A program made the position numbers and the translations under genes. Shown here one piece after another: positions 52,483 through 61,351 of a stretch of DNA of 64,000 bases. The stretch lies in NCBI GenBank assembly GCA_017429265.1, contig JAFRPG010000029.1:1-64000 (forward strand), read 5' to 3'. Origin of the DNA: Clostridia bacterium. Lineage in GTDB: Bacteria > Bacillota > Clostridia > Christensenellales > Aristaeellaceae. The notes under the pieces were generated by a model. It saw only the letters and a list, made by a program, of their open reading frames with translations. It was not told the DNA's origin and ran no database searches. Numbering within the stretch: position 1 is the first letter of the stretch; the number at the start of each line of letters is the position of its first letter.

Positions 52483-54429
52483 ATGCTCTGTCCGTTCTGC
52501 GGATACTACGGGACGAGCGATGACGTGGTCTGCCCGTCCTGCGGGAAACTCCTGCCCCGGGGTGAGAACAGGGATTCGGGCGTGATGGCGATCCGTCAGG
52601 GCAAACGCGCGCGCGAGGAGGCGAACGGCGCGGAGAAACCCATCTGGATGGAGCGCCAGGGCGGCAGGCGGCAGTATGTCGATCCGGACACCCGGCCCAC
52701 CAGCGGCGGACAGATCCCGCTCTACTCGGATCCGGATATCTTTGACGCCAACGGGGAGCCTGTCCTGGAGGAGGGACAGGTCGAGCGCCGGGACGAACAC
52801 GTCTACGGCGACACGGCCATTCGCGACCGCTATGCCGAGCTGGACGCCGAACGCGACCGACAGACGAAGCGCATGCTCCGCCGCCGGAACACCAACTGGC
52901 AGCTGATCGCGATCATCGTGGGCGCCGTGATCTTCGTGATCCTGGCCGGCAGTTTCCTCTTCATCACCCGGACGTTTCGCGGCCACGTCTTCCTGATGAC
53001 CCACTGGATGGATTCGAACGACCCGGAATCCGTGTTCTATGTCAGCGATCCGCAGGCCCTGTGGTATGTGGGCGAGGAGCGGATGAACACCGGCGATTTC
53101 AGCGGTGCGATCACCCTCTTCGAGCGGGCGTCCGAGCTGGACGCCGACGACTACAACGTGGCCGGGAACCTGATGCTCGCCAAGTGCTACGAGGCGACGG
53201 GCACGCCGGAGAAGGCCGAGCAGATCTACGTCTACCTCTACACCGAGATCGCGCCCTCCAACGCGGAGGCATATACGAACGAGATCCGCCTGATGCTCGC
53301 GGACGGGCGGGAGGCGGAGGCGGCCGAGCTGATGCGCATCGCCTCGACCAAGACGTCCGGCGGCTCGACCTTTACCCGCCAGCGCAACGACCTCCTGCCT
53401 TCCCAGCCCAAGGGCAGCTTCACGGCCGGCACATTCGAATACCGGCGCACGCTGTACCTGACCTCGCCGGAAGGCTTCGACATCTATTACACGATCAATG
53501 ACCCGGAAGCCCCGCTCCCGGACGAGGGCGAGCTCTACGACCCGGAGAAGGGCATCTTCCTGGATGAGGGCGAGTGGGCGATCCGCGCGGTGTGCGTCAA
53601 CGGTGAGCTGGTCTCGGACGTCCTCTCCGCCAAGTATATGATCGACCTTCCCAGCCCCCGCGCGCCCACCTGCAACCTCGCGCCCGGCACCTATGAGAGA
53701 AAGCAGCGCGTCCGCCTGCGCCCGGCCGAGGAGAACAAGAACGACGCGGACATCACGATCTACTACACGATCGACGGCTCGATCCCGGACGCGGACAGCC
53801 CGGTCTACGACGGCAATCCCGTCGAACTGCCCACGGGCACCCGCGTGGTCCTGCAGGCGGTGGCGGTCAACCGCTACGGCAAGCCGAGCCACACCTTCGA
53901 GCGCCTGTTCAAGATCAACGGCAAGAACGGCCCCAAGTCCGCCTACGCCTCCGACAATCCGAGCGATATCGGCTCGGTCCGCCTGAACCACACCACGTAC
54001 GAGAGCTTCTTCTCGTCCTACGCGGAGGCGCAGCGCTATGAGGACATGGAGCTGGCCAACATCGGCCCCTGCCGCCGCTTCCACTATCCCTGGGGCTATG
54101 CCACCTTCCGCTGGGGACAGGGCTCCCGCCTGCTGATGGAGATCTACTATGAGACAAGTGCGGTCAAGGGTCCGCGGAACACGACGGTCGGCATGAGCAT
54201 GGACGCCGTGGTCGGATCCTTCCGCGACATGGGCCAGGTGGAAAGCCCCTCCGGCAACCGCGGCCTGTACTCCAACGAGGACGGCACGGGCAAGATCTTC
54301 AAAGAGGAAAAGGGCACCTACCTGATCCGCTACATTGCCTTCACCGCGGACAGCCACAGCTGGCAGCTCGACTACCATGTCGATACCCACGGCACCGTGG
54401 ATTCCATCTATCAGATCTATATTCCGTAA
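52483..54429 (+). CDS. Zinc-ribbon membrane protein with TPR-like and chitobiase C-terminal-like domains
   Basis: This 648-residue protein begins with a zinc ribbon (CPFCGYYGTSDDVVCPSCG). A charged cytoplasmic stretch follows, then one membrane helix (LIAIIVGAVIFVILAGSFLFI, about 143-163). A TPR-like pair lies at about 185-260 (ALWYVGEERMNTGDFSGAITLFERASELD). Two domains like the beta-hexosaminidase C-terminal module follow (FDIYYTINDPEAPLP... and ITIYYTIDGSIPDADSPVY). The C-terminus (about 520-648) is unrecognised. It is predicted to be a single-pass protein with a large outer domain. The start follows GGAAGGAGG. Confidence 0.8.
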   Translation: MLCPFCGYYGTSDDVVCPSCGKLLPRGENRDSGVMAIRQGKRAREEANGAEKPIWMERQGGRRQYVDPDTRPTSGGQIPLYSDPDIFDANGEPVLEEGQVERRDEHVYGDTAIRDRYAELDAERDRQTKRMLRRRNTNWQLIAIIVGAVIFVILAGSFLFITRTFRGHVFLMTHWMDSNDPESVFYVSDPQALWYVGEERMNTGDFSGAITLFERASELDADDYNVAGNLMLAKCYEATGTPEKAEQIYVYLYTEIAPSNAEAYTNEIRLMLADGREAEAAELMRIASTKTSGGSTFTRQRNDLLPSQPKGSFTAGTFEYRRTLYLTSPEGFDIYYTINDPEAPLPDEGELYDPEKGIFLDEGEWAIRAVCVNGELVSDVLSAKYMIDLPSPRAPTCNLAPGTYERKQRVRLRPAEENKNDADITIYYTIDGSIPDADSPVYDGNPVELPTGTRVVLQAVAVNRYGKPSHTFERLFKINGKNGPKSAYASDNPSDIGSVRLNHTTYESFFSSYAEAQRYEDMELANIGPCRRFHYPWGYATFRWGQGSRLLMEIYYETSAVKGPRNTTVGMSMDAVVGSFRDMGQVESPSGNRGLYSNEDGTGKIFKEEKGTYLIRYIAFTADSHSWQLDYHVDTHGTVDSIYQIYIP

Positions 54430-54430
54430 G

Positions 54431-54490
54431 GGCTTTCGCTCTGCGGAGCGACCCGGGGGCTTTGCGATCGCCCCCGGGACCCCTTCGCAG
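54431..54490. repeat. Reduced third copy of the dispersed inverted-repeat element
   Basis: Directly after the stop of the zinc-ribbon gene, GCTCTGCGGAGCG, GGGGCTTTGCGATCG and GGGACCCCTTCG match the left arm of copies 1 and 2, with an internal palindrome CCCGGGGGC...GCCCCCGGG. The centre and right half are missing. It also lies between convergent genes. Confidence 0.65.
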
Positions 54491-54593
54491 CCGGCGATTG
54501 AGTATTCCCAAAGAGGATCGGAAGCGCACTGGGAGAGCACGCGATGCACGGATTCCATTCTCTGCGGTAGACCTGGCCCATCACATGACATAC

Positions 54594-54631
54594 AAAAACC
54601 GGGGGAGCGGATCGCTCCTCCGGCGTTTTTT
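54594..54631. terminator. Bidirectional terminator between zinc-ribbon and degV genes
   Basis: A 10-bp stem (CCGGGGGAGC with GCTCCTCCGG, one G-U pair) has A5 before it and T6 after it. Confidence 0.85.
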
Positions 54632-54637
54632 CGGGAA

Positions 54638-55510
54638 TCAGATGGGACGTTCCTTGCCGAGGAAGGCGCAGGCGAGGGTGCCGGGGCCGCAGTGGGCGCC
54701 GATCACCGGGCCGATGTAATCCACCCGGATCGGGAGGGTCGGGAACTTCTCGTGGAGGATGCCGCGCATCCGCTCGGCTTCCTCCGGGGCGTCGGCGTGG
54801 ATGATGAAGCACAGCGACTGGCTCGGATCGTCGGCCATCAGCTCGCATGTCTTCTCGACGATGTAGTTGAAGGCTTTCTTGCGGCCGCGCACCTTGTCGA
54901 CGCTGATCAGCTTGCCGGCCTTGCTCTCCATGATGAGGGGCTTGAGATCCAGCATGGTGCCCAGAGCGGCGGCGGTGGAGGAAATGCGGCCGCCGCGCTT
55001 GAGGTACTTGAGGTCGTCGACGGTGAAGATGCCGTGCGCGTGCGTCCGGTTCTCCTCGATCCATGCGGCGACCTCCTCGATCGGCGCGCCGTTGCGGTAC
55101 ATCTCGTGCGCCTTGAGGACGAGGCACGTCATCGGGTAGGAGATCGAGAGGGTGTCCACCACGATGAACTTGCGCTCCGGATACTTCTCGAGCAGCTCCT
55201 CGCGGGCGGCGTACACCTCGCGGATGGTCATCGACATCTCACTGGAGAAGGCGACGAAGAGCAGATCCTTTTCCTTGAGGATCGGCTCAAAGTATTCCAG
55301 ATAGGTGGCCTTGTTCAGGGCGCTTGTGACCGGCACGGCGCCGTTGCGCATGGCGTCGAAGTACGTCTTGTGGTCCAGCGTCTGCCCGAGATCGTCGAAG
55401 TACTCCTTGCCGTCGACAGCGTAGGGCATTTTGACGACCGGAATGTCATACTTGACTTTCAGGTCATACGGCAGGTCACTGTCGCTGTCTGTCATGAAAA
55501 CATAGTCCAT
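54638..55510 (-). CDS. DegV family fatty-acid-binding protein, paralogue A
   Basis: This 290-residue protein starts MDYVFMTDSDSDLP, with TSALNKATYLEYFEPIL carrying the conserved Ser/Thr region, AFSSEMSMTIREVY, VVDTLSISYPM, LKYLKRGGRISSTAAALGTMLDLKPLI and IGPVIGAHCGPGTLACAFLG. DegV/FakB proteins hold a fatty acid for phosphorylation by FakA. No fakA gene is in the window. The ATG at 55510 follows AAGGAGG at 11 nt. It lies 123 bp downstream of a second degV. Confidence 0.92.
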   Translation of the reverse strand: MDYVFMTDSDSDLPYDLKVKYDIPVVKMPYAVDGKEYFDDLGQTLDHKTYFDAMRNGAVPVTSALNKATYLEYFEPILKEKDLLFVAFSSEMSMTIREVYAAREELLEKYPERKFIVVDTLSISYPMTCLVLKAHEMYRNGAPIEEVAAWIEENRTHAHGIFTVDDLKYLKRGGRISSTAAALGTMLDLKPLIMESKAGKLISVDKVRGRKKAFNYIVEKTCELMADDPSQSLCFIIHADAPEEAERMRGILHEKFPTLPIRVDYIGPVIGAHCGPGTLACAFLGKERPI

Positions 55511-55633
55511 TCCCGGATGAACCTCCTTCTGTCGCGTTCTGGGTGGGGTGGGAAGATGAATGGGATGAATAAAAATATACAGACCGGTCTCCGCCGGAGA
55601 CGGGGACACGGCAGATACGCGGGATATCCGGGG

Positions 55634-56485
55634 TCAGTCGGCGTCGACGAAGAGGATGCCGAGCGTGGCGGGACCGCAGTGGCTGGACACGACGCTGCCG
55701 GCCGTGGTCTCGAGGATCTCGTCAAAGTGATGGAGCGCCTTCACATCCGCGATCACGCCCTCGACAAGCTCGGGCTCGCAAGTGGAGTGCGTGACGAAGA
55801 CGCGCGCTTTATCGGCGTGCTGCATCGCGGGGATCAGGTCTTCGGTGTAGCGGGAGAGCACACGCTTCATGCTGCCGCGGTACTTGCTGTCCGGGCGCAT
55901 TTTGCCGCCGTCCACGACGATCTTCGGGTGGATGCGCAGGGCGTTGCCCATCAGGGCGACCAGTCCGCTGCAGCGGCCGCCGCGGTGCAGATAGGTCATC
56001 GTGTCGATGACAAAGCTGGAGCGGACCTTGTTGCGGAGGGCTTCGACGGCCTGAACGGTCTCCGCCGCGGTCTTCCCCTCGGCCAGCAGATCCGCAGCCC
56101 GCAGGATCAGCAGGCCGATGCCGGTGGAGAGGTTCTGCGAGTCGATGACATGGATGCGGTCCTCGGCATGGAGGTCCTTCGCCGCCATGCGCATGACCTG
56201 GCCGGAACTGGACATCGTTTCGGAGATGGAGAAGCAGATCAGCTCGTCCCCGTTGTTCAGATACTCGCGGAAGCGGTCCTTCACCTGCTGGACGGAGAAG
56301 ACGGCGGTCTTGGGAGTCTGCCTGGTCCGGTCGGACCACGCGAAGATCTCGTTCGGAGTGATGTCCACGCCGTCCGTGAATTCTTCCTCGCCGAGAACGA
56401 CGGTCAGGGGCATGATATCGATCCGATACCGGGCCACAAGCTCGGGGGAGAGATCACAGGTGCTGTCGGAAAGGATACGGATCAT
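55634..56485 (-). CDS. DegV family fatty-acid-binding protein, paralogue B
   Basis: This 283-residue protein starts MIRILSDSTCDLSPELVARY and has TSAxFS-like TAVFSVQQVKDRF, CFSISETMSSSGQVM, VIDSQNLSTGIG, TYLHRGGRCSGLVALMGNALRIHPKIV and SSHCGPATLGILF. It is full length for DegV/FakB. It differs clearly from the neighbouring paralogue in the pocket-lining stretches, so the two may prefer different acyl chains. It is preceded by its own promoter. Confidence 0.92.
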   Translation of the reverse strand: MIRILSDSTCDLSPELVARYRIDIMPLTVVLGEEEFTDGVDITPNEIFAWSDRTRQTPKTAVFSVQQVKDRFREYLNNGDELICFSISETMSSSGQVMRMAAKDLHAEDRIHVIDSQNLSTGIGLLILRAADLLAEGKTAAETVQAVEALRNKVRSSFVIDTMTYLHRGGRCSGLVALMGNALRIHPKIVVDGGKMRPDSKYRGSMKRVLSRYTEDLIPAMQHADKARVFVTHSTCEPELVEGVIADVKALHHFDEILETTAGSVVSSHCGPATLGILFVDAD

Positions 56486-56531
56486 AAAAGCATTCTCTTC
56501 CTTCCTGCAAGAATGGAACTTGCACGCATCC

Positions 56532-56560
56532 ATTATATCACAAGGCGCATGGATGCGCAA
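56532..56560 (-). promoter_or_regulatory. Promoter of the degV pair
   Basis: On the minus strand, TTGCGC (56555-56560), a 17-bp spacer and a perfect TATAAT (56532-56537). Confidence 0.65.
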
Positions 56561-56694
56561 GCGATTTGAAAAAGAGTCAATATGTACACAAATAGCGCGA
56601 GGATCACAGCCCATGCCGCATGCCCGCGCGGACAGTATCGGCCGGCGACGTGCCCGAAGGAAGAAGAATGCACAAAACGCGTACAATCCCGCGC

Positions 56695-56723
56695 TTGTCA
56701 TTCCGTCCGCGATCGGGTATAAT
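56695..56723 (+). promoter_or_regulatory. Promoter of the purA-his-dnaE unit
   Basis: TTGTCA (56695-56700), a 17-bp spacer and TATAAT (56718-56723). The leader to the purA GTG is about 75 nt. Confidence 0.75.
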
Positions 56724-56805
56724 GGAAGAGCCGGTCGGCGGCTTTTTCTGCTGTCCGGCTTCGGAGAGAATGAGTTCAAGAAGAACAGCGAAGGAGAGAT
56801 GCTCC

Positions 56806-58083
56806 GTGGTACAGGCAATCGTCGGCGCAAACTGGGGCGACGAGGGAAAGGGCAAAGTGACGGACGTTCTGGCGGCCCGCAGCGATGTGGTGGTCCGCTT
56901 TCAGGGCGGTGCGAACGCAGGCCATACGATCATCAACGACTACGGCAAGTTCGCCCTGCACCTGCTGCCCTCGGGCGTGTTCCACCCGGACGTGATCAAC
57001 GTGATCGGACCGGGTGTCGCGCTGAACATCGAGGCCCTGCTCAGGGAGCTGGACGGGCTGACCGAGCGCGGGGTGCCCGCGCCGCAGATCCGCATCAGCG
57101 ACCGCTGCCAGGTCCTCATGCCCTATCATGTCGATTTCGACCGCTTTGAGGAGGAGCGCCTCGGCAAGCAGTCCTTCGGCTCGACGAAGAGCGGCATCGC
57201 ACCCTTCTATTCCGACAAGTTTGCCAAGACCGGCATTCAGGTCTGCCAGCTCTATGACGAGCCCCTGCTGCGGGAGCGCCTGGAGATTGCCCTGGTGAAG
57301 AAGAACTGTCTCCTGGAGCATCTATACCACAAGCCCACGCTGAAGGTCGACGACCTCGTCGCGTGGCTCAGACCGCTGGCGGAGAAGATCCGGCCCATGG
57401 TCTGCGACACGTCGCGCCTGCTCATGGATGCGGACGCGGCGGGGAAGACGATCCTGCTCGAGGGCCAGCTCGGCACGCTGCGGGATCCGGACCACGGCAT
57501 CTATCCCTACACCACCTCCTCCTCGCCCCTGGCCGGATACGGCTGCATTGGCGCTGGGATCGCGCCGACCTCGCTGAAGGACATCTACTGCGTGACCAAG
57601 GCTTACTCCAGCGCCGTGGGCGCCGGTCCCTTCGTGTGCAGGCTCAGCGGTGACACGGCCGATGAGCTGCGCCGCCGCGGCGGGGACGCCGGCGAGTTCG
57701 GCGCGACGACGGGACGCCCGCGCGACGTGGGCTGGTTCGATGCCGTCGCCACGCGCTACGGCGTGCGGATGCAGGGCGCGACCGAGGTGGTGCTGACCAA
57801 CCTCGACGTCCTCGGCTACCTGGACGAGATCCCGGTCTGCGTCGCCTATGAGACGGCGGACGGCGAGCGGATCACCGACTTCCCGGCCACGCCCGTGCTG
57901 ATGGGCTGCAAGCCGGTCTACGAGATGCTCCCGGGCTGGAAGTGCGACATCCGCGGCATCCGCGATTATGCGCAGCTGCCGGAAAACTGCCGCCGGTATG
58001 TGGACTTCATCGAAAAGCAGATCGGCGCGCCGATCCGCATGGTCTCCAACGGCCCGAAGCGCGAGGAGATCCTGAACCGCTGA
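56806..58083 (+). CDS. purA: Adenylosuccinate synthase
   Basis: This 425-residue enzyme joins IMP and Asp with GTP in AMP synthesis. It has the P-loop-like NWGDEGKGK, GGANAGHTI, KSGIAPFYSDK, LLEGQLGTLRDPDHGIYPYTTSSSP, and RPRDVGWFD, all conserved. The GTG at 56806 is preferred, with AAGGAGAG 7 nt upstream, and the protein then starts VVQAIVGANWGDEGKGK as in relatives. An ATG at 56771 would add 12 residues. Just 20 bp separate it from hisH; AMP and histidine synthesis both draw on the purine pool. Confidence 0.95.
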   Translation: MVQAIVGANWGDEGKGKVTDVLAARSDVVVRFQGGANAGHTIINDYGKFALHLLPSGVFHPDVINVIGPGVALNIEALLRELDGLTERGVPAPQIRISDRCQVLMPYHVDFDRFEEERLGKQSFGSTKSGIAPFYSDKFAKTGIQVCQLYDEPLLRERLEIALVKKNCLLEHLYHKPTLKVDDLVAWLRPLAEKIRPMVCDTSRLLMDADAAGKTILLEGQLGTLRDPDHGIYPYTTSSSPLAGYGCIGAGIAPTSLKDIYCVTKAYSSAVGAGPFVCRLSGDTADELRRRGGDAGEFGATTGRPRDVGWFDAVATRYGVRMQGATEVVLTNLDVLGYLDEIPVCVAYETADGERITDFPATPVLMGCKPVYEMLPGWKCDIRGIRDYAQLPENCRRYVDFIEKQIGAPIRMVSNGPKREEILNR

Positions 58084-58103
58084 AGGATGGGGTGAGGCAA
58101 GCC

Positions 58104-58703
58104 ATGATCGCGATCATCGACTACGGCATGGGCAACCTGCGGAGCGTCCAGAAGGCTTTCGCCTATCTGGGGTCCGACGCGCGCATCACGGATGATGCGG
58201 CGCTGATCCGTGACGCCTCGCACGTGGTGCTCCCCGGCGTCGGCGCGTTCCGCGACGCCATCGCACGGCTGCGGGAGACCGGGCTGGACGAGGCCTTCCT
58301 CGGAGCGGCCGGGGCGGGCAAGCCCTGCCTCGGCATCTGCCTGGGCATGCAGCTGGTGTATGAGTGGAGCGAGGAGAACGGCCGCTGGGACGGGCTGGGC
58401 CTGTTTCCCGGCGGCATCACGCGTCTGAACGCCCCCGGCCTCAAGATCCCGCACATGGGCTGGAACACGATCCGCACACGCGCCTGCCCGATCTTCGACG
58501 CGGGACAGGAGCTCTGCGTATACTTTGTGCACTCCTACTGCGCCGCCGAGGTCCGCGACGATGTGACCGCCGCGGTCTGCGAGTACGGCACGCCCTTCAC
58601 GGCCGTCGTGAGCCGCGGCAACGTGACGGCCACCCAGTTCCACCCGGAAAAGAGCGGCAGCGTCGGGCTGGAAATGCTCCGGCGGTTTGCCGCGCTGAAG
58701 TGA
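58104..58703 (+). CDS. hisH: Imidazole glycerol phosphate synthase, glutaminase subunit
   Basis: This 199-residue class I glutamine amidotransferase has IIDYGMGNLRSV at the start, VLPGVGAFRDA, the nucleophile elbow GICLGMQL with catalytic Cys, and the His-Glu pair in TQFHPEKSG. It supplies ammonia to HisF. The ATG at 58104 has GGGGTGAGG upstream. It is followed 15 bp later by hisF. Confidence 0.96.
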   Translation: MIAIIDYGMGNLRSVQKAFAYLGSDARITDDAALIRDASHVVLPGVGAFRDAIARLRETGLDEAFLGAAGAGKPCLGICLGMQLVYEWSEENGRWDGLGLFPGGITRLNAPGLKIPHMGWNTIRTRACPIFDAGQELCVYFVHSYCAAEVRDDVTAAVCEYGTPFTAVVSRGNVTATQFHPEKSGSVGLEMLRRFAALK

Positions 58704-58718
58704 GCGGGAGGTGAGAGC

Positions 58719-59480
58719 ATGCTGACCAAACGCATCATCCCCTGCCTTGACATCCGCGACGGACGCGTGGTCAAGGGGATTCAATTCGTCAATATCCGCG
58801 ACGCCGGGGACCCGGTGGAGGCCGCGGTGCGCTACAACGAGGCCGGGGCGGACGAGCTCGTCCTGCTGGACATCAACGCGAGCCACGAGGGCCGCGGCAC
58901 CATGCTCGACGTGGTCAGCCGCGTGGCCGAGCAGGTCTTCATTCCCTTCACGGTCGGCGGCGGGATCCGCAGCGTGGAGCAGATCCGCGATCTGCTGAAC
59001 CTCGGCGCGGACAAGGTGTCGATCAACTCGCCGGCCGTGCGCGACCCGGATTTCATCACGGAGGCAGCGGAGCGCTTCGGCAGCCAGTGCATCGTGCTGG
59101 CCATCGACGCGAAGGCGCGTCCCGGCGGGGGCTGGGAGGTCTACCTGAACGGCGGCCGCGTGCCCACCGGGATCGACACTGTGGAATGGGCCGTCGAGGG
59201 TGTGCGCCGCGGCGCGGGGGAGATCCTTCTCACCAGCATGGACACCGACGGCGAAGGCAATGGCTTTGCGACGGAGCTGACCCGCACGGTCGCCGACGCC
59301 GTGCCGGTGCCCGTCATCGCTTCCGGCGGTGCGGGGAAGAGGGAGCATTTCCGCGACATCCTCACCGGGGGGCATGCCGACGCAGCCTTGGCCGCGACGC
59401 TCTTCCACTTCGGCATCCTGCCGATTCCGAACCTGAAGCGCTGGCTGGCCGAGGAAGGCGTGCCCGTGCGGCTTACCTGA
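58719..59480 (+). CDS. hisF: Imidazole glycerol phosphate synthase, cyclase subunit
   Basis: This 253-residue TIM barrel has the catalytic Asp in [17 protein letters not shown] and the second in [16 protein letters not shown], with phosphate-binding TVGGGIRS and [13 protein letters not shown]. With HisH it makes IGP and AICAR. The usual neighbours hisA, hisI and hisE are not downstream; a lipoprotein gene follows instead. Confidence 0.96.
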   Translation: MLTKRIIPCLDIRDGRVVKGIQFVNIRDAGDPVEAAVRYNEAGADELVLLDINASHEGRGTMLDVVSRVAEQVFIPFTVGGGIRSVEQIRDLLNLGADKVSINSPAVRDPDFITEAAERFGSQCIVLAIDAKARPGGGWEVYLNGGRVPTGIDTVEWAVEGVRRGAGEILLTSMDTDGEGNGFATELTRTVADAVPVPVIASGGAGKREHFRDILTGGHADAALAATLFHFGILPIPNLKRWLAEEGVPVRLT

Positions 59481-59510
59481 CCGATGCGGACAGACGGGAG
59501 GCTGACTGAC

Positions 59511-60218
59511 ATGACCGCAATGATCCGAAGAAATCTGTGCATCGGTGCCGTGCTGGCGCTGGCGCTTTCGCTTTCCCTTCTCACGGCCTGCGCGGATACG
59601 CCGGCGGCGGGTGACATCATCACCTTCGGGCGCTATGAGCAGGACAACGATCCGTCCGACGGCCCGGAGCCGATCGAATGGATCGTGCTGGCGGTCGATG
59701 AGACGGCGGGGCGCGCGCTGGTGCTCAGCCGCCATGGACTGGACGCGCTGCCGTACAACACGGAGCAGACGGACGCATCCTGGGAGACCTGCACCCTGCG
59801 GGCGTGGCTGAACGGGGAATTCCTCACCGGCGCTTTCACCGGGGAGGAGCAGGCCGCTGTCCTCGAAACCGCGGTGGACAACAGCGCCGGACAGGATCCC
59901 TGGAAGAGAGACGGAGCGGATACGCTGGACCGGGTCTTCCTGCTGAGCTGGCCGGAGAGCCGTATGTATTTCGCGGCAAAGGAAGACACGCTGTGTGCGC
60001 CGACCGACCATGCCGCCGCGCAGGGGGCGTACCTGTCCAAGACTGTCAGTGTCGGCGGCCGGGCGGCCGGAGTGTGGTGGTTCCGCACACCCGCGGCCGG
60101 CGATCAGAGCGCCTTCGGGGTGCCGGACAACGCCGACTGGGGCTACAACGGGGTGAGCACCGCCTTCGTCTGCGTGCGCCCCGCCCTCTGGCTCGACCTG
60201 AACGCGGGGATCTTCTGA
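59511..60218 (+). CDS. DUF6273-like lipoprotein inserted in the his unit
   Basis: This 235-residue protein has a type II signal peptide ([24 protein letters not shown]; lipobox LTAC with Cys 27 from the ATG at 59511). The body matches the DUF6273 pattern: a beta-rich opening [11 protein letters not shown]...[48 protein letters not shown], and a closing [11 protein letters not shown]...GVRPALWL-like end ([12 protein letters not shown]). Its role is unknown, possibly surface carbohydrate binding as proposed for formylglycine-enzyme-like folds. GGGAGG precedes the start by 9 nt. It has no evident link to histidine synthesis. Confidence 0.8.
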   Translation: MTAMIRRNLCIGAVLALALSLSLLTACADTPAAGDIITFGRYEQDNDPSDGPEPIEWIVLAVDETAGRALVLSRHGLDALPYNTEQTDASWETCTLRAWLNGEFLTGAFTGEEQAAVLETAVDNSAGQDPWKRDGADTLDRVFLLSWPESRMYFAAKEDTLCAPTDHAAAQGAYLSKTVSVGGRAAGVWWFRTPAAGDQSAFGVPDNADWGYNGVSTAFVCVRPALWLDLNAGIF

Positions 60219-60250
60219 TCCCGCACCCTGCCTGTCCGAAAGGAGAACCC

Positions 60251-61318
60251 ATGCCGTACGAAAGCCGACTCGCCCTGTCCCTCTCCCCCTATGTGGCCGG
60301 GGAGCAGCCGAAGGGGCGCACATTCATCAAGCTGAACACCAACGAGAACCCTTACGCGCCCTCCCCGCGCGTGGCGGAGGCGATCGACGGGCTGGCTGAC
60401 AGCCTGCGCCTGTATCCTGACATGGATGCGACCGCACTGCGGGAGGCCATCGCGAAGGTCAACGGGATCCCGGCGGACCGGGTCTTCTGCGGCAACGGGT
60501 CGGATGAGGTGCTGGCCTTCGCCTTCGCAGCGTTTTTCGCCGGGAAGCGGCTGCTTGCGCCGGACATCACCTACAGCTTCTACCCCGTGTATGCCCAGCT
60601 CTTCGGCGTGGACTATGAGACTGTGCCGCTGCGGGAGGACTACACCGTCGACGCGGACGGCCTGATGCGGGGCAGTCCGGTCGCCCTGGCCAACCCCAAC
60701 GCGCCGACGGGGATCTTCCTGCCGATTTCCGGGATCCGCCGTCTGGCGGAGCACTGCCGTGAGCATGGGGCTGTCCTGCTCGTGGACGAGGCCTACGCGG
60801 CCTTCGCCCCGGAGAACGCCCTGCCGCTGGTGGAGGAGTTCGACAACCTGCTGATCATCCGCACCTTCTCCAAGAGCCACGCCCTGGCCGGGATGCGGGT
60901 GGGCTATGCGATCGCGCAGCCCGGGCTGATCGAAGGACTGCGCCGCGTGCGCGATTCCTTCAACAGCTACCCCGTCGACCGCCTGGCCCAGGCCGCGGCG
61001 AGAGCGGCCGTTCTCGACACCGCTTATACGGCGGAGTCCGTTCGCCGCGTCGTCGCCGCGCGCGACAAGTGCCGCGGGGCCCTGCTGGCCGCCGGGATCG
61101 ATGTCCTGCCCTCCGCGACCAACTTCCTCTTCGTCCGCGTGAAGGGGGAGGACGCCGCTCCCGTTCAGCAGGCTCTCCGAGGAGAGGGCATCCTGGTGCG
61201 GCATTTTTCGGCGCCCAGGCTGAAGCCCTGGCTCCGCGTGACCGTGGGCACGGAGGCGGACATGGACAAGGTGACGGAAGCGCTGATCCGCCTGATCGGA
61301 CAGTACGCGGAAGCGTGA
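60251..61318 (+). CDS. hisC: Histidinol-phosphate aminotransferase
   Basis: This 355-residue PLP enzyme has KLNTNENPYAPSP, FCGNGSDEVLAFAF, ANPNAPTG, DEAYAAFAP, and the PLP lysine in TFSKSHALAGMRVGY. ATNFLFVRV and RVTVGTEADMD close the domain. It converts imidazole-acetol phosphate and Glu to histidinol phosphate. GAAAGGAG lies 6 nt before the ATG. It is directly upstream of dnaE. Confidence 0.95.
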   Translation: MPYESRLALSLSPYVAGEQPKGRTFIKLNTNENPYAPSPRVAEAIDGLADSLRLYPDMDATALREAIAKVNGIPADRVFCGNGSDEVLAFAFAAFFAGKRLLAPDITYSFYPVYAQLFGVDYETVPLREDYTVDADGLMRGSPVALANPNAPTGIFLPISGIRRLAEHCREHGAVLLVDEAYAAFAPENALPLVEEFDNLLIIRTFSKSHALAGMRVGYAIAQPGLIEGLRRVRDSFNSYPVDRLAQAAARAAVLDTAYTAESVRRVVAARDKCRGALLAAGIDVLPSATNFLFVRVKGEDAAPVQQALRGEGILVRHFSAPRLKPWLRVTVGTEADMDKVTEALIRLIGQYAEA

Positions 61319-61351
61319 TCCCATATCGGAAATGAAAGGAGATGACGGCCG

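Larger units (their letters stand above)
56486..56805. other. 320-bp divergent control region between degV B and purA
   Basis: It holds the degV promoter (56532-56560) and the purA promoter (56695-56723). The purA leader contains AGCCGG...CCGGCT pairing around GGCGGCTTTTTCTGC, which might form a hairpin. No open reading frame with a ribosome binding site is apparent. No purine riboswitch core was seen. Confidence 0.6.

Noticed and set aside
56724-56805. Purine riboswitch before purA
   Set aside because: None of the conserved purine aptamer core was seen; pairing in the leader is short and weak.
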